NCBI GenBank assembly: GCA_003447785.1
Contig: DLYJ01000255.1
Span: 1 to 8,190 of the forward strand
Direction: 5' to 3'
Length of the DNA: 8,190 nucleotides
From: Treponema sp.
GTDB lineage: Bacteria; Spirochaetota; Spirochaetia; Treponematales; Treponemataceae
Below, piece after piece: positions 1 through 6,293 of the stretch. The notes beneath the pieces were generated by a model. That model did not search any database. It saw nothing but the letters and a program-made list of their open reading frames with translations, and was not told the DNA's origin. Numbering within the stretch: the first letter of the stretch is position 1; each line of letters starts with the position of its first letter. A program made the translations under genes and the position numbers.

Positions 1-41
1 ATACGATAAGGCGTCTTTTCTGCTTCTTTCTTGTATTCCAT
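1..41 (-). CDS. Possible 5' end of a divergent gene (partial, weak)
   Basis: An open frame starts with ATG at 41-39 and stays open to the left edge, giving MEYKKEAEKTPYR. A GTG at 53-51 in the same frame is an alternative start. Only 13 codons are visible, so chance is a real possibility. The lysine- and glutamate-rich start is protein-like but diagnostic of nothing. There is no convincing SD (only 'acagg' directly before the ATG). If real, the gene diverges from proB with 24 bp between start codons, and the proB -35 box would lie inside its first codons. No function can be assigned. Confidence 0.25.
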   Translation of the reverse strand, partial: MEYKKEAEKTPYR

Positions 42-59
42 CCTGTTTTTCACTAAACT
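31..59 (+). promoter_or_regulatory. proB promoter, sigma70-type, predicted leaderless
   Basis: The -35 box TTGTAT (31-36) and -10 box TAAACT (54-59) are separated by exactly 17 bp. The base 7 nt after the -10 box is position 66, the A of the proB ATG, so the transcript would have no 5' leader. No SD is present before the ATG; the bases between -10 and ATG are AAACCT. The geometry is the same as at proC (2005-2040). The boxes and spacing are seen directly; the start site is predicted. Confidence 0.6.
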
Positions 60-65
60 AAACCT

Positions 66-860
66 ATGACAATACAGGATGCTTTCAAATCTTCTCGAAA
101 AATAGTTATTAAAATCGGTTCAAACACTCTGTCAAAAGAAGACGGAACCCAGAACACTCAGTTCATGGCAGACTTTGCGCGCCAGTGCAAATCCCTGATT
201 GACCAGGGCAAACAGATTGTAGTTGTTTCTTCGGGCGCCCAGGTCTCAGGCGTTTCTACATTAAAGGAATGGGCACGCAAAAAGGACCTTCACTTCCGGC
301 AGGCTCTCTGCTCAATCGGCCAGGTTGAACTTATGAGCCAGTGGCGCAAAGCCTTTGCAGAAAACGGTATTCATATCGGACAGCTTCTTTTGACCAAAGA
401 AGATTTTGAAAACAACAACCGTTCATTAAATATCCGCAATACACTTTTTACACTTGTTGACGAAGGTGTAGTTCCAATCATCAACGAAAATGACTCGGTT
501 TCCACAGATGAATTTTCAATCGGCGACAACGACAACCTTTCTGCCCTCACATCAATTTTGTGGAGCGCCGATATGCTCATCCTGTTCAGTGACATTGACG
601 GCATCTACACGGACAATCCTAAGACAAACAAAAATGCCAGACTGATAGAAGTTGTTGAAGATATCTCGGCTTTAAGAAAATCAATTACCATCGGCGAAAC
701 AAACGCTTTTGGCACCGGCGGAATCGAAACAAAAATTCAGGCTGCAGAAAAAACTACGGTTTATGGAATTCCTCTGGTACTGGCTAACGGTTCAAAAGAA
801 AATGTTCTCCTGAACCTTGCAAACGGCACCGAGCACGGAACTCTGTTTACAGCACAGTAA
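66..860 (+). CDS. proB: Glutamate 5-kinase, short form without PUA domain
   Basis: Phosphorylates L-glutamate with ATP to gamma-glutamyl phosphate, the first and usually feedback-controlled step of proline synthesis in the cytoplasm. The 264 residues make up one amino-acid-kinase domain. Visible motifs are the N-terminal VIKIGSNTL (14-22), VSSGA (54-58), INENDSV (139-145), GDNDNLSA (153-160), SDIDGIYTDNP (175-185) and FGTGGIETK (215-223, with the conserved lysine). The protein ends just after the kinase fold, so it lacks the C-terminal PUA domain of the roughly 367-residue E. coli enzyme; short forms are known in other bacteria. After VSSGA the usual small residues are replaced by Q59-V60-S61-G62. 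The ATG at 66 is needed to keep the first beta strand. There is no SD, and the gene appears leaderless. proA is not adjacent in the visible sequence; proC lies 1.2 kb downstream beyond an opposing cyclase gene. Assignment is secure from the motifs. Confidence 0.95.
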   Translation: MTIQDAFKSSRKIVIKIGSNTLSKEDGTQNTQFMADFARQCKSLIDQGKQIVVVSSGAQVSGVSTLKEWARKKDLHFRQALCSIGQVELMSQWRKAFAENGIHIGQLLLTKEDFENNNRSLNIRNTLFTLVDEGVVPIINENDSVSTDEFSIGDNDNLSALTSILWSADMLILFSDIDGIYTDNPKTNKNARLIEVVEDISALRKSITIGETNAFGTGGIETKIQAAEKTTVYGIPLVLANGSKENVLLNLANGTEHGTLFTAQ

Positions 861-862
861 TT

Positions 863-1909
863 TTAAGCTAAATCATCAATTTCCAGTTTTGCTTCGTGGA
901 GCATCATCCCGATAGCCTTTGCGCAGGTTATGAGCAGATCCATCGTGCCGTTCTGCCAGATGCGGGGCTCTCCCGTGTCTGCGCGGAGGTAACCGTACAC
1001 AGTTTTTCCGTAAGATATTTCCGTGTAACAGAATGCGGCGATTTTCTGTTCATCCGCTGCATCGCGCATTTTTTCCTGGCCGGCAAGTTTCCAGTTAAAG
1101 ATTTCGTTTACGTAGAAAGTTCCCATCGATTCGCTTATATTTGGCGAAATTAATGAATTATCAATCCACTTGAATTCCTTGATTTTTGAAATCGGATAAA
1201 TTACCGAGAACAGAAGTTTTGACTTTCCTTGAATCCCAAGGTGGTCAATCATCATATATGTGCTTAAAAACTTTAACAGAGCGGGAACCGACTGAGACAG
1301 GTTATTTCTTCTTGTTAAAATCTTAAAAATCTGGTTGTGGAGCTGCATTGAGTTTACCGCCGCATCTTTACTCGAAAGCAGCTTGATGTCCTTGTGCTTT
1401 TCGTCCAGGTAAATGATAAAACAGCCGCGTCCCTTAGTTTTTCCGCGATAGAGAGCCTTATCAGCCTTTTCAAAAAGAGTTTCGTAATTGTCGCCGTCTA
1501 TTGTAAAGCGGGACAGTCCCACTGTGATAGTTATAACAATGTCTGGATATTCTGGAACCGAAAGTCCGTCAAAGCTCTTATAAAGGTCGCGGCAAAACTG
1601 CCAAATTTCTTCGTATTCGGTGATGTTTGGAACAACAATCATAAATTCATCGCCGCCAAAGCGTCCCACAAGCCCGTTGTCACCGGTTGCTTCCTTTAAC
1701 TTATTTGCAACAGCTACAATGATTTTATCGCCGACAGCATGACCGTAACCGTCGTTAACGTTTTTAAAATTATCAACATCGATTAAAAGTAAAGAAAAAG
1801 CTTTTTTCTGTTGAATACGATTACGCGCAAGTTCTTCAATGACCGACCGCTCGTATAGATGAGTGAGATAATCTAATTTTTCTGTTGCATTATTAAATTC
1901 TTCTTTCAA
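863..1909 (-). CDS. GGDEF diguanylate cyclase with C-terminal GAF-like region
   Basis: Predicted to condense two GTP into the second messenger c-di-GMP. Residues 12-170 form a complete GGDEF domain: DYLTHLYER (13-21), metal- and substrate-site DVDNFKNVND (44-53), GHAVGD (56-61), and an intact GGDEF signature at 85-89. The usual RxxD product-inhibition site upstream of the signature would fall at residues 76-79, which read GDNG, so I-site feedback is probably absent. Residues about 190-345 form a second domain with a GAF-like look (YMMIDHLGI, FCYTEISYGKTVYGYLRAD, final helix CAKAIGMMLHEAKLEIDDL); this fold call is tentative. The order catalytic-then-sensor is the reverse of most cyclases. No membrane segment or signal peptide is seen, so it is probably cytosolic. 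The start must be TTG at 1909-1907: an in-frame TAA lies just upstream and no ATG precedes the GGDEF core. It converges on proB with a 2-bp gap and diverges from proC. Confidence 0.9.
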   Translation of the reverse strand: MKEEFNNATEKLDYLTHLYERSVIEELARNRIQQKKAFSLLLIDVDNFKNVNDGYGHAVGDKIIVAVANKLKEATGDNGLVGRFGGDEFMIVVPNITEYEEIWQFCRDLYKSFDGLSVPEYPDIVITITVGLSRFTIDGDNYETLFEKADKALYRGKTKGRGCFIIYLDEKHKDIKLLSSKDAAVNSMQLHNQIFKILTRRNNLSQSVPALLKFLSTYMMIDHLGIQGKSKLLFSVIYPISKIKEFKWIDNSLISPNISESMGTFYVNEIFNWKLAGQEKMRDAADEQKIAAFCYTEISYGKTVYGYLRADTGEPRIWQNGTMDLLITCAKAIGMMLHEAKLEIDDLA

Positions 1910-1915
1910 ACTGTT

Positions 1916-1929
1916 TTAATTATAATTAA
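1916..1929. repeat. 14-bp perfect palindrome over the cyclase -10 box
   Basis: TTAATTATAATTAA reads the same on both strands and covers the cyclase -10 box (1919-1924). It could be an operator for a dimeric repressor. In such an AT-rich spacer it may also be a by-product of a TATAAT box in AT-only flanks. Only the symmetry is certain. Confidence 0.35.
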
Positions 1930-1947
1930 CCTGGCAGGGATTTTCAA
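1919..1947 (-). promoter_or_regulatory. Diguanylate cyclase promoter (consensus -10)
   Basis: On the minus strand, the -35 box TTGAAA (1947-1942) and a perfect -10 box TATAAT (1924-1919) are 17 bp apart. The predicted start near 1912 is only about 3 nt before the TTG start codon at 1909. There is no SD. The boxes and spacing are visible directly; transcription from them is inferred. Confidence 0.6.
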
Positions 1948-2004
1948 ATTTATAAAGTTTAATTCTATTTAAATTGTGAATTTTATTCAGAGTCCCCGTG
2001 ATTA

Positions 2005-2033
2005 TTGATACATAAAGCGCATTTTACTAAAAT
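2005..2033 (+). promoter_or_regulatory. proC operon promoter, sigma70-type, predicted leaderless
   Basis: The -35 box TTGATA (2005-2010) and -10 box TAAAAT (2028-2033) are separated by 17 bp. Seven bases after the -10 box is position 2040, the A of the proC ATG. No SD is present. The bases between -10 and ATG, AACCCT, nearly match AAACCT at proB. The same two hexamers with the same spacing occur upstream of putP (7928-7900, minus strand). Confidence 0.7.
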
Positions 2034-2039
2034 AACCCT

Positions 2040-2846
2040 ATGGAAAAGTTTAATATCGCCTGTATTGGCTGTGGTAACATGGGCGGTGCAATTGTCCGCG
2101 GACTTTGCACAATCATGGACCCAAAATCAATTTATGTAAGTGCAGCACATTTTGAATCTGCACAGAAATTTGCCCTCGAGACCGGCGTTAATGCCTGTTC
2201 AACAAACGACGAAGCCGCTCAGGAAGCAAATATCATTTTTCTGGCAGTAAAGCCAGCCTACATCAAACAGGTTCTTGCAGAAATTTCCGACAGCATCGTT
2301 CAAAATACAATTATCGTTTCAATGGCAGCAGGTGTAACCTTAGATCAGTTGAATCAATACTGCGGCGGTGAAACATCGCAGATTTTCCGCATAATGCCGA
2401 ACATGCCGGCTCAGATTGGAAGCGGTATGACAGCCCTTTGTGCAATGGAAGGTGCTGATTCAAAAAATCTTCAAACAGTAAAAACCCTTCTTGAATCCAC
2501 AGGCCGTGTCGAAGTTGTGGGCGAAAAGCTCATGAACTGCGTTACAGGAATTTCAGGTTCCGGTCCTGCCTTTGTATTTATGTTTATCGAAGCCCTTGCT
2601 GATGCCGCCGTGCTCAACGGAATGCCGCGGGCACAGGCTTACACATACGCAGCCCAGACCGTTTACGGAAGCGCTCAGATGGTTCTTGAGACAGGAAAGG
2701 CTCCAGCAGTTCTCAAGGACGCTGTATGTTCACCGGGCGGAACCACAATCGCAGGCGTTGCCGCCCTCGAGCAGGACGGTTTCAGAAATGCCGCCATCCA
2801 CGCAGTTACAGCCGCAACAAAGCGCTCGGAAGAACTGTCTAAATAA
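2040..2846 (+). CDS. proC: Pyrroline-5-carboxylate reductase
   Basis: Catalyses the last step of proline synthesis, reducing 1-pyrroline-5-carboxylate to L-proline with NAD(P)H in the cytoplasm. At 268 residues it has the normal family length. It starts with a Rossmann dinucleotide-binding motif, GCGNMG (10-15). AVKP (69-72), RIMPNMPAQIGSG (117-129), GSGPAF (173-178) and the C-terminal signature SPGGTTIAG (231-239) follow, with the helical dimerisation region between the last two. All hallmark residues are present. The ATG at 2040 precedes the Rossmann strand by only a few residues and is the only sensible start. There is no SD, and the promoter sits so close that the mRNA should be leaderless. 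The stop codon overlaps the next gene's start by one base (TAATG), giving an operon with the MATE transporter. Assignment is secure. Confidence 0.97.
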   Translation: MEKFNIACIGCGNMGGAIVRGLCTIMDPKSIYVSAAHFESAQKFALETGVNACSTNDEAAQEANIIFLAVKPAYIKQVLAEISDSIVQNTIIVSMAAGVTLDQLNQYCGGETSQIFRIMPNMPAQIGSGMTALCAMEGADSKNLQTVKTLLESTGRVEVVGEKLMNCVTGISGSGPAFVFMFIEALADAAVLNGMPRAQAYTYAAQTVYGSAQMVLETGKAPAVLKDAVCSPGGTTIAGVAALEQDGFRNAAIHAVTAATKRSEELSK

Positions 2847-4210
2847 TGAAAGACATGACCAAAGGCCCGGTTACGGGCCATTTAATCAGTTACGCAATTC
2901 CTTTGATTTTAGGAAACTTTTTTCAGTTGACCTATAACGCCGTGGATTCCATTATCCTCGGCCGTTTTGCAGGTAAGGTAAGTCTTGCCGCCGCAGGAAT
3001 TGCAAACCCGATTATGAACATCATGATTTTCTTTATCGTTGGAATCTGTCTCGGTGCTGGAATTTTAATGAGTGAATTTTACGGCGCCCATGACGAAAAG
3101 AAACTCAAAAAAGAAATCAGCACCACAATCACAATCGGTTTTATATTTACGCTCTTTGTCAGCACACTCTGTTTTATCTTTGTAAAGCAGATCCTTTTTC
3201 TTATCCGCACTCCGGGCGAACTTATTGAACCCACATCCCGCTACCTGCGCATTGTTTTTACCGGCCTTATATTCACCTTTTTTTACAATGTGTTTGCATC
3301 AACACTCAGAGCCGTGGGCGACAGCCGTACACCGATTATCTGTGTTGCCGTCAGCGCAGTTTTAAATGGAATTCTAGATTATGTTCTTGTGGCAATTTAC
3401 GGTCTTGGAATGACAGGAGCCGCATTTGCAACAATCTTCAGCCAGGCAGTAAGCTGCTTTCTGTGCATAGGCTATGTTTACCTCAAAGAGCCGGTCCTTG
3501 CCGTTAAGCCTGCTGAATTCAAAGTTGACCGTTCCCTTGTAAAACAGACAGTAAATTACAGCTGGGCCACAGCCCTTCAACAGGTTGTTTTGTACATCGG
3601 AAAACTTCTGATTCAAAGTTCGGTCAATCCCCTCGGAACAGATTCAATTGCCGCATTTAACGCAGGCACAAAAATCGACGATTTCTGCTATCAGCCCACC
3701 CAGAATATCGGACACACAATCACCACCTTTATCGCCCAGAACCGCGGCGCAAAAAATGAAGAGCGGGAAAAGAGCGGATTTAAAAGAGGCATGCTGCTGG
3801 AAATCTGTTATGGATTTTTTATCAGTCTGATTGTATTTACCCTGAGAACACCGCTGATTACACTTTTTGCGGGTCACTCAGAACCGGGCGTAATTGAACT
3901 TGGAAAGGACTATCTTTTGATAATGTCCCTTTTATATATCTTTCCTGCGATTACAAACGGCGTTCAGTCATTTTTCCGCGGAATGGGTCACATGCAGGTT
4001 ACCGTTGTTGCCACAACAACCCAGATAATCTTCCGCGTAATCTTCAGTTATGTGCTTGTAGCGCTCTACCAGAAAATGCACGGCGGCGCATATGCAGTTC
4101 ACGCAGTAAACGGCGTTGCATGGGCCTGCCTTGCCGGCTGGGTAATGATGCTCGTCTACGAACTTCCCATGCTCCGCCGCCAGTGGAAAAAATCATTCGG
4201 TACAAATTAA
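2846..4210 (+). CDS. MATE-family multidrug/metabolite exporter
   Basis: An inner-membrane antiporter of the multidrug and toxic compound extrusion family, which expels organic cations, drugs or metabolites using a Na+ or H+ gradient. The 454 residues match the family length and about 12 hydrophobic helices can be traced. The N-terminal pattern is PLILGNFFQLTYNAVDSIILGRFAG (positions 19-43; key residues P19, N31, D34, G39). GIANPI (51-56) and RAVGDSRTP (155-163) mark the first half, and FFRGMGH near residue 375 is the matching loop in the second half. Substrate cannot be read from sequence. The ATG overlaps the proC stop by one base and lacks a well-placed SD, so translation probably depends on reinitiation after proC. 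The in-frame ATG at 2855 is an alternative start that would remove three residues. The stop codon lies against a run of nine A residues that forms the tail of the opposing lyase terminator. Confidence 0.92.
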   Translation: MKDMTKGPVTGHLISYAIPLILGNFFQLTYNAVDSIILGRFAGKVSLAAAGIANPIMNIMIFFIVGICLGAGILMSEFYGAHDEKKLKKEISTTITIGFIFTLFVSTLCFIFVKQILFLIRTPGELIEPTSRYLRIVFTGLIFTFFYNVFASTLRAVGDSRTPIICVAVSAVLNGILDYVLVAIYGLGMTGAAFATIFSQAVSCFLCIGYVYLKEPVLAVKPAEFKVDRSLVKQTVNYSWATALQQVVLYIGKLLIQSSVNPLGTDSIAAFNAGTKIDDFCYQPTQNIGHTITTFIAQNRGAKNEEREKSGFKRGMLLEICYGFFISLIVFTLRTPLITLFAGHSEPGVIELGKDYLLIMSLLYIFPAITNGVQSFFRGMGHMQVTVVATTTQIIFRVIFSYVLVALYQKMHGGAYAVHAVNGVAWACLAGWVMMLVYELPMLRRQWKKSFGTN

Positions 4211-4237
4211 AAAAAAAGGCCCGCGATTAAGCGGACC
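4209..4237 (-). terminator. Rho-independent terminator of the pectate lyase gene
   Basis: Read on the minus strand, GGTCCGC (4237-4231), a 6-nt loop and GCGGGCC (4224-4218) form a 7-bp stem with one G-U wobble, followed directly by nine T residues (4217-4209). On the plus strand the same site has a C-A mismatch in the stem and only a CTTTG tail. It is therefore strong for the lyase and weaker for the MATE transcript. Confidence 0.85.
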
Positions 4238-4240
4238 CTT

Positions 4241-4271
4241 TGTCATGTGCCGGCCACGCGGGGCCGGGACA
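4241..4271. other. Second GC-rich hairpin between MATE and lyase genes
   Basis: CCGGCC (4250-4255) and GGCCGG (4262-4267) form a perfect 6-bp stem with a 6-nt loop. TGTC (4241-4244) and GACA (4268-4271) can extend it across a 5-nt bulge. No long T run follows on either strand, so it is not a classical terminator. It may help end the MATE transcript or protect a 3' end. It sits just past the lyase stop codon. Confidence 0.5.
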
Positions 4272-4278
4272 AATTATT

Positions 4279-6210
4279 TTACTGCAAGTCAGATGCTGTC
4301 AAAATACCGACACCTGCTGTCGGGTTTTCAGCGCCTGTTGCTTCACCGTTCTTCATCTTTGCGTAAATCAAGGCTCCCTTACTTACAGCATCATAAGTAT
4401 ATGCCGGTGAGAATTTAGATGTTCCTGGAGACGGAGTGTTATTACAGCTTTTTGTCACGTTAGTACTTGTGTATCTCCAGCTTTCACCCATTGAATCTTC
4501 TGTAAAGTTACCGATTACATTTTTAAGCCCTTCAAAGTAGTTGCCTTCTGCAAGAACTTCTGCACCGGCGTTAACATCAATACAGTTAGATTCGCCCTGA
4601 GTTTCTGAAGCATTTTCTACATAAGCATTGCCGAAAATATGTGCTTTACCCCAGCGGAATTTCGGCTGGCGTGAATAAATATTTTCAAAAAGGTTTCCGT
4701 ACAATGTTAAGCGCATAGTTTTACCAAGAGCAGCTGATTTTTCATCACTGTTAGATTCACAGAGGAATGCTTTCCAGTGGTCATGGAAGTAACAGTTAGA
4801 AACAGTTACCCAGCTGCATCCGTTCTTCATGTCCAGAAGTCCGTCGTAGAAGTCTTTTGCAAATTTTTCATCACTAACTGCAGGTGGAGTTGAACCGTCA
4901 TTCAACTGTGGTGTCAGATGTGACTGGAATTCACAGTGGTCAATCCATACGTGCTGTGAACCGCTCAAACCGAGGGCATCGTTTGCTTCTCCTGAGTAAG
5001 ACTGTCCGTCGTATGCGATAACTTCACCAAACATCATATTGCGGATAATTACGTTGTCACCGCTTACATTCAGCTGAACGTTCTTAAAGCGTCCCTGATT
5101 TTCAGGGTCACCATATACAGTTTTGTTTGAACCAAGGTTACATTTTTTACTTGTCGCATATGTAATGGTTCCTGAAACTTTTACGATATATGGATCGTTT
5201 CCTGCAAGCTTTTCTGCATAAGTTACAGTGTCTGCATAAGAAGTGATGTTGATTGTTGAACCGCCTGCACCACCTGTAATTGTATAAGCAGCACCGTCAT
5301 TATTTGTGATTGTAGCATATCCTTTAAGTCCTGCCGGTACAGTTGTACCAGTCGGGATAAAGTGTGCCTGTATATCTGTTGCCGCTTCAATTGTAAATGT
5401 ATAAGGGTTGGCTGTTGCACCGTCTGACCAGCATTCAAATGTCCAGCCGTCCTTTGCTGTTGCAGTTACAGTAACTGAAGAGCCCTGTTTGTGTGAACCT
5501 GCTGCAAGTGTAGAAGCTACAGAACCACCCTTTTCATTTTCAGAGCTGAATGTATATGCATAGCGAGGAGTTGTGTCAGTACCATAATCAATATCTTTAC
5601 CGTTTACGATAAGGTAGTCGATATTGTTCATCATACCACTCTGGCTTTCAGTAACCTCGTATGAACCGTATTTTCCGGCAGGAGCACCGGTAAGCATAAC
5701 GGTGTTTGAACCTGCGTTCAGAGTTACACCTGTAAGCCATGAGGAAGTCTGCCAGCGTTTTGCAACAGTTTCTTTTGAATCATCCGTCTTATTGCCTTTA
5801 AATGTATAAGGCATTGGAATCGGATTGTTTTCGTTTATACAGATATCATTTACATAAACGAGGGCAGCACGGTCACGACCTGTTGTTTCCCAGTTTGCAT
5901 AAACCATTGCAATTTTTGCATTTGTAATTGTTGCCTTGGCGCTGATTGTATAAACAATTGTTGCACCGGCACCAAGATTATCGATATAACCGCTTCCTGT
6001 ATAGCCCACGAAGTCAGAACTAACCTTACCTTCTGTACTTACAAAGCCTGTCTTGCCTTCCTGAAGATTAAGCGTAGTTGTTCCGTCTGTTTCTGTTACA
6101 ACAGCGACAGGTTCGCTTTTTTGTTCGTCGTCACTGTTCTTGCATCCTGCCATCGCAAACACGAGCGAAGCAGCAAGCATTCCGGTCAAAATTTTTGCAG
6201 TAAGTTTCAT
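4279..6210 (-). CDS. Modular lipoprotein pectate lyase (PL1 type)
   Basis: Cleaves de-esterified pectin (polygalacturonate) by beta-elimination at the cell surface. Residues 1-23 are a lipoprotein signal peptide ending in lipobox MAGC with C23 as the lipidated cysteine. Residues about 55-205 resemble a CBM6/CBM35 beta-sandwich carbohydrate-binding module (GYTGSGYIDN at 69-78). Residues about 217-285 look like a divergent InlB-type repeat (GSSVTVTATAKDGWTFECWS). Residues about 295-640 are the right-handed beta-helix lyase. It has VWIDHC (421-426), putative calcium ligands D411, D456 and D460, HDHWK (476-480) and SRQPKFRWG (513-521), where R514 is the likely catalytic arginine. At 643 residues it is longer than simple pectate lyases because of the two added modules. 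The start is backed by SD GAGGTG (6221-6216) 5 nt before the ATG and by the signal peptide. It follows putP on the same strand across a 54-bp gap holding a hairpin. Exact CBM family is uncertain. Confidence 0.92.
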   Translation of the reverse strand: MKLTAKILTGMLAASLVFAMAGCKNSDDEQKSEPVAVVTETDGTTTLNLQEGKTGFVSTEGKVSSDFVGYTGSGYIDNLGAGATIVYTISAKATITNAKIAMVYANWETTGRDRAALVYVNDICINENNPIPMPYTFKGNKTDDSKETVAKRWQTSSWLTGVTLNAGSNTVMLTGAPAGKYGSYEVTESQSGMMNNIDYLIVNGKDIDYGTDTTPRYAYTFSSENEKGGSVASTLAAGSHKQGSSVTVTATAKDGWTFECWSDGATANPYTFTIEAATDIQAHFIPTGTTVPAGLKGYATITNNDGAAYTITGGAGGSTINITSYADTVTYAEKLAGNDPYIVKVSGTITYATSKKCNLGSNKTVYGDPENQGRFKNVQLNVSGDNVIIRNMMFGEVIAYDGQSYSGEANDALGLSGSQHVWIDHCEFQSHLTPQLNDGSTPPAVSDEKFAKDFYDGLLDMKNGCSWVTVSNCYFHDHWKAFLCESNSDEKSAALGKTMRLTLYGNLFENIYSRQPKFRWGKAHIFGNAYVENASETQGESNCIDVNAGAEVLAEGNYFEGLKNVIGNFTEDSMGESWRYTSTNVTKSCNNTPSPGTSKFSPAYTYDAVSKGALIYAKMKNGEATGAENPTAGVGILTASDLQ

Positions 6211-6215
6211 TAAAG

Positions 6216-6221
6216 CACCTC
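6216..6221 (-). promoter_or_regulatory. Ribosome binding site of the pectate lyase gene
   Basis: GAGGTG on the minus strand, 5 nt before the ATG at 6210, matches the 16S anti-SD. It lies 5 nt beyond the T run of the preceding hairpin, so ribosome loading and terminator folding are closely linked in space. It fixes the start codon. Confidence 0.8.
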
Positions 6222-6226
6222 TTTTT

Positions 6227-6255
6227 AAAAAAGGGCGGGCACCAGAGCACCCGCC
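6227..6255 (-). terminator. Terminator-like hairpin between putP and the pectate lyase gene
   Basis: On the minus strand, GGCGGG (6255-6250), a 10-nt loop and CCCGCC (6239-6234) form a perfect 6-bp GC stem, then C and six T residues (6232-6227). The stem starts 9 nt after the putP stop codon and the T run ends 5 nt before the lyase SD. It could end putP transcripts outright or act as a partial (attenuating) terminator inside a putP-lyase operon. Confidence 0.75.
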
Positions 6256-6263
6256 TTAAGAAA

Positions 6264-6293
6264 ATTAGTCTTTCATACTTTTATAATTATCAA
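6264..6293 (-). promoter_or_regulatory. Candidate lyase promoter inside the putP 3' end (weak)
   Basis: On the minus strand, TTGATA (6293-6288) and ACTAAT (6269-6264) are 18 bp apart. The -35 is good and the -10 matches only 4 of 6 consensus positions. A start near 6257 would place the terminator-like hairpin at the very 5' end of the lyase mRNA. No better promoter is seen in the gap, but this one may be chance. Confidence 0.25.

Noticed and set aside
861..960. Terminator for proB inside the start of the converging cyclase gene
   Set aside because: No GC-rich stem followed by a T run was found on the plus strand.
896..1153. Plus-strand open frame of 85 codons opposite the cyclase gene
   Set aside because: It lies wholly antisense to a gene with an intact GGDEF domain, has no SD, and its translation resembles no family.
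1394..1699. Plus-strand open frame of 101 codons opposite the GGDEF core
   Set aside because: It is the antisense shadow of conserved catalytic codons, with no start signal or recognisable domain.
1948..2004. Possible transcription-factor inverted repeats in the AT-rich spacer between the cyclase gene and proC (AATTC/GAATT, AAATT/AATTT)
   Set aside because: The arms are 5 bp of A/T-rich sequence and such repeats are expected by chance here; only the 14-bp palindrome at 1916-1929 was kept, with low confidence.
2572..2937. Plus-strand open frame of 121 codons overlapping proC and the MATE gene
   Set aside because: It is out of frame with two clearly identified genes and shows low-complexity, non-protein-like composition.
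5223..5438. Minus-strand frame rich in glutamine inside the lyase gene
   Set aside because: It is a frame-shifted reading of the lyase repeat and linker region; the main frame is continuous, so no frameshift is implied.
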